Below, one piece after another: positions 52,278-59,608 of a stretch of 64,000 nucleotides of DNA. Every line of letters starts with the position of its first letter. The first letter of the stretch is position 1. The notes beneath the pieces are model-generated. The model did no database searches and had not been told where the DNA came from. It worked only from the letters and a program-made list of their open reading frames with translations. This stretch comes from an uncultured Oscillatoriales cyanobacterium (GTDB lineage: Bacteria; Cyanobacteriota; Cyanobacteriia; Cyanobacteriales; Microcoleaceae): the NCBI GenBank assembly GCA_903893625.1, contig CAITND010000182.1, positions 1-64,000 on the forward strand, given 5' to 3'. Made by a program: the position numbers and the translations under genes.

Positions 52278-52880
52278 ATGTTAATCCCCAATCGAGAGCA
52301 ACATCGTCCTTCCGAAGAAGAAATTGAGGAAATGTGGCAGGAATTAGAAGTTGTGTATACGCCCTTAAAAGACCCTGCTGTTGACGAACTCTTAAAACAG
52401 TTACGAAAAACTCATCAGAATGGAGGTGCAGAATTTGCCCGGTTTCAACTTTCTCCTCACCCCGTTTTAGAGTGGTTTGGTTCACGAGATTTACTAAATG
52501 AAATTAATTTTTTTGAACAATTTGTCACCCTACCCCCGGTGATGGATGGTTTATCGGCGTTAGAAATTGAAACCCCCTTAGCAACGTCCTTAGACTTAAC
52601 CGAAGATACCAGCGCCTTCACCCTAGATGGAGAATTAGGAGAGATTTTAGTATTTGGGGGTGCTTATGAAGAATTTCAAGGGACTGCGAAACAAGCAAAG
52701 GAATTAGGGATGAAATTCTGTGAGGCACTGTTTCAGAGTCGCTATGATGAAATTCAGATGTATATTTCTCAAGAACCTTGGACAGAGTGGTTTGCTGATG
52801 TAGCTTGGGATGTAACTTGGTTCGGAATCGATAAGCGAAACTCTCAAATTTGGGTATTATGTATTACCGATACGGATTAG
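52278..52880 (+). CDS. Hypothetical protein
   Basis: The 200-residue acidic protein (MLIPNREQHRPSEEEIEEMW; LKDPAVDELLKQLRKTHQNG; ILVFGGAYEEFQGTAKQAKE; WTEWFADVAWDVTWFGIDKR) has no membrane segment or motif I recognise. The C-terminal half is rich in aromatic residues. Codon use is like that of its neighbours. It is well formed and probably real. Confidence 0.6.
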   Translation: MLIPNREQHRPSEEEIEEMWQELEVVYTPLKDPAVDELLKQLRKTHQNGGAEFARFQLSPHPVLEWFGSRDLLNEINFFEQFVTLPPVMDGLSALEIETPLATSLDLTEDTSAFTLDGELGEILVFGGAYEEFQGTAKQAKELGMKFCEALFQSRYDEIQMYISQEPWTEWFADVAWDVTWFGIDKRNSQIWVLCITDTD

Positions 52881-53511
52881 TCAGAGAGCGTTCCTAGCCA
52901 ATTTTATGCTATTACCCAAAAAAATTGGTTACAACTCTCAAAAAACACGCTACAACATCAGCAACAACAACAAAGATGATCCGTACCGAATTAGCGGTAT
53001 TATTGTTGGGCTACACCTGAAATTTCACAGCGTCCCCCTTGTATTCAAAGCGTGAGTGGCAACGGAAGATCTCGTTAAAATTGCTATGATAGGCTCCAGA
53101 GTCAAATTAGAGCAATTTTTCCTGATCGGATTCCGGCCTAAATGTCAATTTTCTGGGGGAAGGGATCTTCCTATCCAGTTACCCTGACGTTCGCATAAGC
53201 ATATTCGGTTCAAGGGAATTTTGAGGATTTCATTCCTCTGAGGCGGGAGCACGCATTGGATCTGAGGGCAAATCCGAATTTTCCCTTAATCCGGCTGCTC
53301 AAGGCACTCAGACAATGAGAGAGGAAGCTATTCCTTCTTCGTTACTGGAATCAACCCCTAGATTTTCCAAAAAAAGATTGCATTTTTCCCAGCTTATGCT
53401 ATATTCAAGAATGAGGAAGCTGCTTTCATCGGCATCGACCATCTACGCAAAGGAAAACGTTCAGGTGGGAAAGCGTTAACACTTTAGAATTAGAACAACT
53501 TAAGAGGTATT
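52881..53511. other. 631-base intergenic region
   Basis: No credible coding frame. It is less AT-rich than the surrounding gaps and contains several short inverted segments (GGAAGGGATCTTCC near 53158; CCTCTGAGGCGGGAGC near 53235; GAGAGAGGAAGC/GAGGAAGCTGCTTTC near 53318 and 53412). It may be the leader or an independent RNA upstream of the DUF4327 gene. I do not recognise rnpB, 6S, tmRNA or SRP RNA here. Confidence 0.45.
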
Positions 53512-53736
53512 ATGAGCCAAAAGGTTATACACCCGATGGATAAGTTTCAACGTCAGGTGCATTCCCTGGTCAAGTCTGACATTATCAAACCTTCCGAAAG
53601 TCTGTGGAAAGTCGCCCTTCTCTATGGCGATGAATGGAAATTTTGGAAGCAGGAATTGTTAGAGTTTGGTTTCTCTATGCAAGATCCCATCAGCGAGTTA
53701 TTAGCCGTTGAAGCCTGGGATGAAGACGAAGAGTAG
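53512..53736 (+). CDS. DUF4327-like small protein
   Basis: The 74-residue protein (MDKFQRQVHSLVKSDIIKPS; LWKVALLYGDEWKFWKQELL; DPISELLAVEAWDEDEE) follows the DUF4327 pattern: an N-terminal helix, a W-x-x-x-E middle and the closing LL...E-W/A-W-D-E-D. The family is cyanobacterial and of unknown function. AAGAGG precedes the ATG. It has an unusually long non-coding upstream region. Confidence 0.7.
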   Translation: MSQKVIHPMDKFQRQVHSLVKSDIIKPSESLWKVALLYGDEWKFWKQELLEFGFSMQDPISELLAVEAWDEDEE

Positions 53737-53883
53737 AAGCCTATTTCTCAAACCCTCCCTGATTTCGGTCGGTCTGCACTCAGTCCCTAATTTACCCTTT
53801 AATTAAGTCTGCTGTTTCAAGTTTTGTATTTCTTTCTATAAGCTTCTAGTCCATTGCCCTTTCCCCTTCCTTTGCGTAATTGT

Positions 53884-54035
53884 TCCTCGTCAGCACCCCG
53901 TACTGAAGTAACGGGGCTTCATGCCTCACATGACGTAATAGTTGACCAGCCTAAGTCTTAACTGACTACGTTTTTTGAGTCATGACACCCTGTGGATGCG
54001 TAGCTAGTCCCCTGCTCCAAGTTAGGGGTTTCTAC
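53884..54035 (-). mobile_element. PATE-like remnant with two IS605-type hairpins
   Basis: On the minus strand, GAAACCCCTAACTTGGAGCA GGGG forms a hairpin near 54029-54010, and GAAGCCCCGTTACTTCAGTA CGGGGTGCTGAC forms another at 53920-53890. The second has the GAAGCCCC-hairpin-GGGGTGxTGAC look of an IS605-type right end. About 90 bases lie between. This could be a non-autonomous palindrome-associated element. It occupies most of the gap between the DUF4327 gene and the kinase gene. Confidence 0.4.
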
Positions 54036-54052
54036 CCATTTTTCCGATGATT

Positions 54053-55264
54053 TCATGAATTTAGGCAATGGGCTAAAGCTTGAGATAGATTTTGAGCCGT
54101 TTGATACCGATCTTTGGGTCGATATGCGGTGGCTTGTTCAATAACTTTTCGCAGTTGAGGTGTAATCGTGGGAACGTTATCGAGTTCAAAACCATAACTA
54201 TTCCCCCGTTTGCCATAAAATTTTAGGGGTGTTTCGGCGGTCAGTAAAAAAATTAACGTTGTACCGATCGCATATAAGTCCGACTGAGTAAGGGGTTGTC
54301 CCCGATCCTGTTCAGGAGCACTGTATCCTTCTGCACCAATTCGGGTTCCCGGAGGGGTTCCAATTTCTTTCACGGCTCCAAAGTCCAAGACCACAATGCG
54401 GTGATCTCGTCGCCGCAAGAGTAAATTGGCAGGTTTGATATCTCGGTGGATCAGAGGCGGATCGAGTGAGTGAATATAGTCCAATACCTCACAGGTTTGC
54501 ATCATCCACTGAATGGCTTGTTGGGGAATCACTGGCCCCCGTTGATGGATGTAATGTTCGAGATCCGTTCCATGGATCATTTCCATCACTAAATATTTTT
54601 TACCCTCTTCCACAAAAAAGTCGTAAAACTTGGGAATACCCGGATGGTTTAAGGCTTTTAGGGTACGGGCTTCTCGTTCAAATAATTCTTGCGCTTTGGC
54701 TATTTGTGCCATATCCGCGTTCATTTCTTTGAGAACGACGACAACAGGCACGGCAGATTTGGCGGTGGTTGAGTCCCACGCCAAAGTTGTTGTTCCCATC
54801 CCGCCGCGTCCGATGGTTCTCAACACTTGATACTGTCGTATCGTCCGCTCTACCTGAATCGGAAACCCACAATGAATACAAAATAAATTCCCCGCCGTAT
54901 TCCCCTCATGGTTACAGAGGGGAGCGTTGACGGGAATCATAATCACGGTGGCTTGGAGTTTAACTTGTAATAACGGGCCATCTTTGGCTAATTCAATTAA
55001 AGCTCCATCTCCCACTAACCCCTGAGTCGTGAGAACACCATTAATAAAAGTGCCATTGGTTCCCTTACTCACCATTAACCAAGGGGAACTCTGGGTTTCG
55101 TCTGTGGGATGGTGTAACTCCAGATGATACCGGGAGACTAAGGGATCAATAATTACAACCTGATTATCTGCTGCTCGTCCAATGCGGATAATTGCCTCCT
55201 GTGCAAATGTCCACTGTCTCAGGGGCGTTTTTTGTTGGGGGTCTAACAACGTTAAAGTTAACAT
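54053..55264 (-). CDS. FHA-domain serine/threonine protein kinase
   Basis: The 403-residue protein has an N-terminal FHA domain (IRIGRAADNQVVIIDPLVSR YHLELH), a short zinc-ribbon-like hinge (CNHEGNTAGNLFCIHCGFPI) and a kinase domain (about 145-400). Kinase motifs are intact: IGRGGMGTTTLAWD, VVLKEMN, HRDIKPANLLL, VVLDFGAVKEIG and APEQDRGQPLTQSDLYAIGT. FHA domains bind phosphothreonine, so autoregulation or docking is likely. There is no transmembrane segment. The substrate is unknown. Confidence 0.92.
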   Translation of the reverse strand: MLTLTLLDPQQKTPLRQWTFAQEAIIRIGRAADNQVVIIDPLVSRYHLELHHPTDETQSSPWLMVSKGTNGTFINGVLTTQGLVGDGALIELAKDGPLLQVKLQATVIMIPVNAPLCNHEGNTAGNLFCIHCGFPIQVERTIRQYQVLRTIGRGGMGTTTLAWDSTTAKSAVPVVVVLKEMNADMAQIAKAQELFEREARTLKALNHPGIPKFYDFFVEEGKKYLVMEMIHGTDLEHYIHQRGPVIPQQAIQWMMQTCEVLDYIHSLDPPLIHRDIKPANLLLRRRDHRIVVLDFGAVKEIGTPPGTRIGAEGYSAPEQDRGQPLTQSDLYAIGTTLIFLLTAETPLKFYGKRGNSYGFELDNVPTITPQLRKVIEQATAYRPKDRYQTAQNLSQALAHCLNS

Positions 55265-55315
55265 TTATTTTGGTTAGCTGTTGACGGTTGACGCCCCCCT
55301 TGCCCCCGTGTACGG

Positions 55316-55680
55316 CAGGGCTGTTTCATGCGTCGGGTCAGAAAGAATAAAGTCATGGCGATCGCTACCTGATAAAATGAAGAGCGATCGCTAATTTTTT
55401 TAAAAAAATCAATGTTGACTACTCTAATAGAAAAACTCAAAAAAGTCAAGGATTATCGAAAAGAAAAGGGAAAAAGACATCCCTTATGGTTAGTGCTATT
55501 AATAATTATCTTAGGGCTAATGCGGAGGAATTTAGGTTACAGAGAGAAAGAAAATTTTGCCAAGGTGAATCAAAAAGAACTCAGTCAAGTTTTAAAAATC
55601 AAGCTAGAAAAACTGCCATCATACTCAACAATAAGAAGAGTGGTACAGGGAGTAGATTGGTCAAATTGTTGTTAATTTTG
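55316..55680 (+). mobile_element. Truncated ISAs1-family insertion sequence
   Basis: The left TIR CAGGGCTGTTTCATGCGTCG (55316-55335) is followed by a transposase start at 55412: MLTTLIEKLKKVKDYRKEKG, RHPLWLVLLIIILGLM, PSYSTIRRVVQGVDWS. This is the N-terminal part of ISAs1-type (H-repeat-associated) DDE transposases. The frame ends at about 55675 with no DDE catalytic domain and no right TIR. Compared with intact relatives, the segment after LGLM is also shortened. It is inactive but shares its end with the MITE at 43912-44113. Confidence 0.75.
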
Positions 55681-55714
55681 TCGGGATTGACCGAACTTGC
55701 ATTAACTTGGGGGA

Positions 55715-55785
55715 GTCCGTGTAATAGGGAATAGGAAATAGGGAATAGGAAATATTACCTATTTCCCATTACCTATTGCTGATTT
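55715..55785. repeat. GGAATA-type repeat with self-complementary half
   Basis: AATAGGGAATAGGAAATAGG is followed by TATTACCTATTTCCCATTAC, so tandem units are followed by their complement. It can form a long hairpin between the IS fragment and the ferredoxin fragment. Confidence 0.7.
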
Positions 55786-55812
55786 CTAGTTATTTTTTTG
55801 GCTTGGAGAAAT

Positions 55813-55974
55813 TCAGCGAAATTTTTGTTCACTTTGATCAACTTGACCGTTCAGGAGTTTAGCGACGCAGACCGAACAATCTCCTTGTTTACATCCTGAC
55901 GGTAGACGAATTCCATTGTCTTCTGCAATATCGAGAATATATTGATCATCAGGAACCGCTTTAAACAAAATCAT
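55813..55974 (-). pseudogene. Plant-type [2Fe-2S] ferredoxin fragment
   Basis: The 53-codon frame reads [40 protein letters not shown] and QSEQKFR before a stop. It contains three of the four cluster cysteines (C-x4-C-x2-C) but lacks the first beta-hairpin and the C-terminal part with the fourth cysteine. It cannot hold a normal cluster. It may be a decayed gene beside the IS fragment. Confidence 0.7.
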
Positions 55975-56171
55975 CGACAATTCTGATCTCAATTTGTTGC
56001 AAAAGTTAAAAATGGATAAAAATCAGGATTTAGATTAACGGCATTGAAGAGAGAAATCAATAGGACTACACGGGGGTTAACTGTTGACGTAATATTCATG
56101 TTCTGGATTTTTTCGGATTCTTGATCCCTTTTGTTCTAAAACTAGAGTAACACCGGATTTTCTATTTTTTT
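55975..56171. other. Intergenic region before the TpsB gene
   Basis: AT-rich with no further frame. CACGGGGGTTAACTGTTGAC at about 56069 resembles the sequence left of the IS fragment (TAGCTGTTGACGGTTGACGC at 55276), perhaps marking the border of a rearranged block. Confidence 0.35.
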
Positions 56172-58001
56172 ATGCTACCTTTTTTACATTTCCATTGCGT
56201 CAAAAAATCCCCCTTTTATCAGCTTAAATTCGATCTAAAATTCTTATTTTTCTTTTTGCCATGCTTGCGTTTTCGTTGTGTTCCCGTCTATTCTCAACTT
56301 TTTATCCTAATTTTACAGGCTAATTTCGCCTTTGCTGAGGTGAATTCTTCTGTGCAGACTCAAATTCCTGAATCTCAGCCTCCCCAACCTTTAATTATAC
56401 CGATTCCTCCTCAACCCTCACTCCCAGAACCCCAACTTTCTCCCTCGTTACTCCCAGAACCTTTGCTTCCCCCATCCGTTCCTCTACCAACAACTCCAGA
56501 ACAACTTCTTGACAGTCCAAATACTATTACCATTGAACGGTTTGAATTTGAAGGAAATACGGTTTTTAGCGATCAAGAATTAGCTGAAATCACAAAACAT
56601 TTTATTGGTCGTCCGATTACCTTTACCGAATTATTACAAGCACGTTCGGCGGTGACAAATTTATATGTTAATCAAGGTTATATTACTTCAGGTGCGTTAA
56701 TTCCTCCCCAAACTTTAACTAATGGAATTGTCACCCTTTCAATTTTAGAAGGAAAAATATCTGAAATTAATATTCAGGGAAAGGGACGTTTAAACCCAAA
56801 CTATGTTAAAAGTCGGTTGGAATTAGTCACTCGTCAACCGTTTAATCAACACCACCTTTTACAAGCCTTAAAATTACTGCAACTTGATCCAGTTGTGGAA
56901 ACGATTTCTGCGGAATTAGTAACAGGGATTAATCCCGGTGAAAGTATTCTCAATGTTAAGTTTAAGACAGCAAAAACCTTTGCTGTTAATTTATTTACAG
57001 ATAATAATCGTTCTCCGACGGTGGGATCATGGGAACGGGGAATTGAAGTTAACGAAGGGAATTTATTAGGACAGGGCGATAAATTGAATCTGTCCTATAG
57101 TAATACTCAGGGTAGTAATATTGTCGATGTTTTATATACGTTTCCGATTACACCGCGCAATACAACATTAGGACTTTATTTTAACTCTACAAATAGTCGA
57201 ATTATAGAACCTCCTTTTAACGATTTGGATATTACAGCCAATAGTCGGACTTATGAATTGCGATTTCGTCAACCTATTATTCAAACGCCAACGGAAGAAC
57301 TCGCATTAGGATTAACCTTTGCGCGTCGAGAAAGTGATACGAGTATTTTAGGAGTGGGTTTTCCCCTGTCCAGAGGTGCAGAGGAGGACGGGAAAACGCG
57401 GCTTTCAATTTTGCGGTTTTCTCAAGAATATACCCATCGGGGGCCAAAACAGGTGTTTGCGGTGCGATCGCAATTAAGTTTTGGAGTCGGACTCTTGGAT
57501 GCAACCCTGAGTTCCGATCAACCGGATAGTCAATATTTTGCTTGGCGAGGTCAAGCGCAATGGGTGCGTTTGTTAGCACCCGATACCGTTTTTTTACTGC
57601 GGTCTGATGTCCAACTCACGAACCAAGAATTACTTCCCTTAGAACAAATGGGACTCGGAGGGGAGGATACTGTGCGCGGCTATCGTCAAGATGTCTTGTT
57701 ACGCGATAACGTGATGTTTGCCTCCGCAGAATTGCGTTATCCCATCCTCCGCACCGGAAATGGTCTGGGAGTCTTACAACTCACACCCTTTATTGATTTT
57801 GGTCAAGCTTGGAATGCGCCTGGAGAATTAAAATTACCCGATCGCACCTTATTGTCAGTTGGGTTAGGATTAAGGTGGCAATATGGCGATCGCCTGACCG
57901 CACGCATCGACTGGGGTATACCGTTAATTCAACTAGAGTCCGGTGATCGCACCTTACAGGAACAGGGGATTTATTTTTTACTGAATTGGAGTCCTTTCTG
58001 A
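56172..58001 (+). CDS. ShlB/FhaC/HecB-family TpsB outer-membrane transporter
   Basis: The 609-residue protein has an N-terminal hydrophobic signal (PVYSQLFILILQANFAFAEV), a Pro-rich linker (residues about 70-118), a POTRA domain (ITIERFEFEGNTVFSDQELA; GYITSGALIPPQTLTNGIVT), a second POTRA (GKISEINIQGKGRLNPNYVK) and a 16-strand barrel ending in the outer-membrane F. The VRGY motif is GGEDTVRGYRQDVLLRDN. TpsB proteins export filamentous TpsA partners. No TpsA gene is adjacent; the PEP-CTERM gene downstream is not one. Confidence 0.92.
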   Translation: MLPFLHFHCVKKSPFYQLKFDLKFLFFFLPCLRFRCVPVYSQLFILILQANFAFAEVNSSVQTQIPESQPPQPLIIPIPPQPSLPEPQLSPSLLPEPLLPPSVPLPTTPEQLLDSPNTITIERFEFEGNTVFSDQELAEITKHFIGRPITFTELLQARSAVTNLYVNQGYITSGALIPPQTLTNGIVTLSILEGKISEINIQGKGRLNPNYVKSRLELVTRQPFNQHHLLQALKLLQLDPVVETISAELVTGINPGESILNVKFKTAKTFAVNLFTDNNRSPTVGSWERGIEVNEGNLLGQGDKLNLSYSNTQGSNIVDVLYTFPITPRNTTLGLYFNSTNSRIIEPPFNDLDITANSRTYELRFRQPIIQTPTEELALGLTFARRESDTSILGVGFPLSRGAEEDGKTRLSILRFSQEYTHRGPKQVFAVRSQLSFGVGLLDATLSSDQPDSQYFAWRGQAQWVRLLAPDTVFLLRSDVQLTNQELLPLEQMGLGGEDTVRGYRQDVLLRDNVMFASAELRYPILRTGNGLGVLQLTPFIDFGQAWNAPGELKLPDRTLLSVGLGLRWQYGDRLTARIDWGIPLIQLESGDRTLQEQGIYFLLNWSPF

Positions 58002-58142
58002 TCCCCACCCCATTTACCAAAACTTTATAATAAAATTGATCCTCTTTACAAAACACTCTGGTTTTTTATAAACTGAGGGAATATTATAGATACAAAGGTG
58101 CAGAAGAACATAAATTTTAGTTAAATAAAACACAATTTTAGC

Positions 58143-58247
58143 TAAGTAGGCGGGCATAAATAACGTCAACAAACCGAAAGCTAAAACCCTTATCCTGAAG
58201 GACTTACAACATTTAGTATTTTAACTTTAATTATGACCACCTACTTA
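58143..58247. repeat. MITE-like element, left of the PEP-CTERM gene
   Basis: TAAGTAGGCGG (58143-58153) pairs with CCACCTACTTA (58237-58247) with one mismatch. The interior has no frame. A similar element lies on the other side of the gene at 59198-59325. The expected promoter of the PEP-CTERM gene lies at or inside its right edge. Confidence 0.6.
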
Positions 58248-58282
58248 CAGTTTTTTTTTAATCGTTAAGCGAGGATTGAAAA

Positions 58283-58951
58283 ATGTCTACTAAAACTTTT
58301 CGGAAACTAGCAGTGTTTTGTCTAACAAGTGCCGCTTTAAGCACTGGTGCAGCAATGACAGCGAATTCAGCAATAGCTGGCCCTATTTATACCTGGGATT
58401 TACAAAGCACATTTGATATCTATTGGTATCCTTTCAACACAAACGATTTTACAGGAATACACACAAATGCTTTTGATTACCACCTTGTTATAGATGGAGC
58501 AAGTTATATAGCGGATAATCCAGCTAACTTATTTAATTCTAGTTTAGGAGGTAACCAATTTTATATCGGTATGACCTACTTAGACGTCAAAGACGTCAAA
58601 GGAGATCATGGATTTATTTCTCATAACGATATTGCTTTTTCTGAAATTGGCACTAATAAATTTTCGGCTTTCTGGAATGCTGATGCTGACAATAATTTTT
58701 TTAGCCCTCTGAACAATATTGCTTCAATGAAACTAGAGATTGAGCGAACAGCAAGTAATCAGTTTGATCTAAAATTATTCGGTTTAACTACTAATAATGA
58801 AACAAAACTCTTCGCTTCTGATCAAAAGGTAAGTTTTCAGGAAAGGGGTTCTACTCCAGAACCTAACACAGTTTTAGGATTGCTCGGATTAGCTGCCTTT
58901 ACTTTCAAAGCTTTGAAGAAGAATCCGAAGAATTCAGGAACTGAAGGATAA
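58283..58951 (+). CDS. PEP-CTERM sorting-domain protein
   Basis: The 222-residue protein has an N-terminal signal (LAVFCLTSAALSTGAAMTAN SAIAG), a beta-rich body (GPIYTWDLQSTFDIYWYPFN; ASYIADNPANLFNSSLGGNQ) and a C-terminal PEP-CTERM signal: TPEPNTVLGLLGLAAFTFKA followed by basic residues. PEP-CTERM proteins are processed by an exosortase and often go with exopolysaccharide. A hairpin terminator follows. The function of the body is unknown. Confidence 0.85.
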   Translation: MSTKTFRKLAVFCLTSAALSTGAAMTANSAIAGPIYTWDLQSTFDIYWYPFNTNDFTGIHTNAFDYHLVIDGASYIADNPANLFNSSLGGNQFYIGMTYLDVKDVKGDHGFISHNDIAFSEIGTNKFSAFWNADADNNFFSPLNNIASMKLEIERTASNQFDLKLFGLTTNNETKLFASDQKVSFQERGSTPEPNTVLGLLGLAAFTFKALKKNPKNSGTEG

Positions 58952-58990
58952 TCATTATCAGAATTTATCTCAAAATTAGAATAATCGACT

Positions 58991-59022
58991 ACCTCCATTC
59001 TTTCTAAGTTTGGAGGTTATTT
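58991..59022 (+). terminator. Intrinsic terminator of the PEP-CTERM gene
   Basis: ACCTCCA (58991-58997) and TGGAGGT (59011-59017) form a seven-pair stem followed by TATTTT, about 40 bases beyond the stop. Confidence 0.75.
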
Positions 59023-59197
59023 TAAGTCAATAGAATCAAATTATTCTCAGATAGTTTGGAAGCGTAGAAACTTCACAATGAAGGACTAACGAACCTAAGA
59101 GATAGGGTACTTTTTGCTGTCTGTTTATTCACCACAGTCAGAATTAATGAAACTTGCACCCCTCACACTCAAGATGTTTATGACAGGAGAGGCAAGG

Positions 59198-59325
59198 TAA
59201 GTGGGTAGGCGGGATTAAAACCCACCATGTAGCAATATGTAAAGAAGGCTCAGTCATCCATTAGAGAGCATTGGAACGGTTTACAATCGTTTACATAGTA
59301 GCGTTTTATAGAGCCTACCTACTTA
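59198..59325. repeat. MITE-like element, right of the PEP-CTERM gene
   Basis: TAAGTGGGTAGGC (59198-59210) pairs with GCCTACCTACTTA (59313-59325) with one mismatch. Its ends resemble those of 58143-58247 (TAAGTaGGCGG). The element is 128 bp and has no frame. Confidence 0.6.
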
Positions 59326-59608
59326 AGAACCGAGTTAATATTACTTGGATTTCAGTATCAGAGATCACAATTAATTCAGAAAAAAATTTTATTAATTGTC
59401 TAGGCTGCCCTGATTTCAGGGAATTATCAGGGTAAACTGACAGGATTTATAGACAAAGTGGTGTAATGAATCATATAATGGGGGGTAACACCCCTCATTA
59501 GGGTAATCTTTCATTTTAAGCTCTATTTCTGAAATCAATGTCTTCCATATTGTATTGACAAATGGATCAGTGTTCTTGACCCAATTTTGACTGAGGGAGT
59601 GCCAAACC

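Larger units (their letters stand above)
58952..59608. other. 657-base intergenic region
   Basis: It contains the terminator at 58991, the MITE-like element at 59198-59325, and AT-rich sequence leading to the kinase gene. CAGGGAATTATCAGGG near 59436 and GGGGGGTAACACCCCTCATT near 59479 are small palindromes. I see no coding frame. Confidence 0.5.

Noticed and set aside
56172-58951. Two-partner secretion pair of TpsB with the downstream gene
   Set aside because: The downstream protein has a PEP-CTERM signal and lacks the TPS domain of TpsA proteins.
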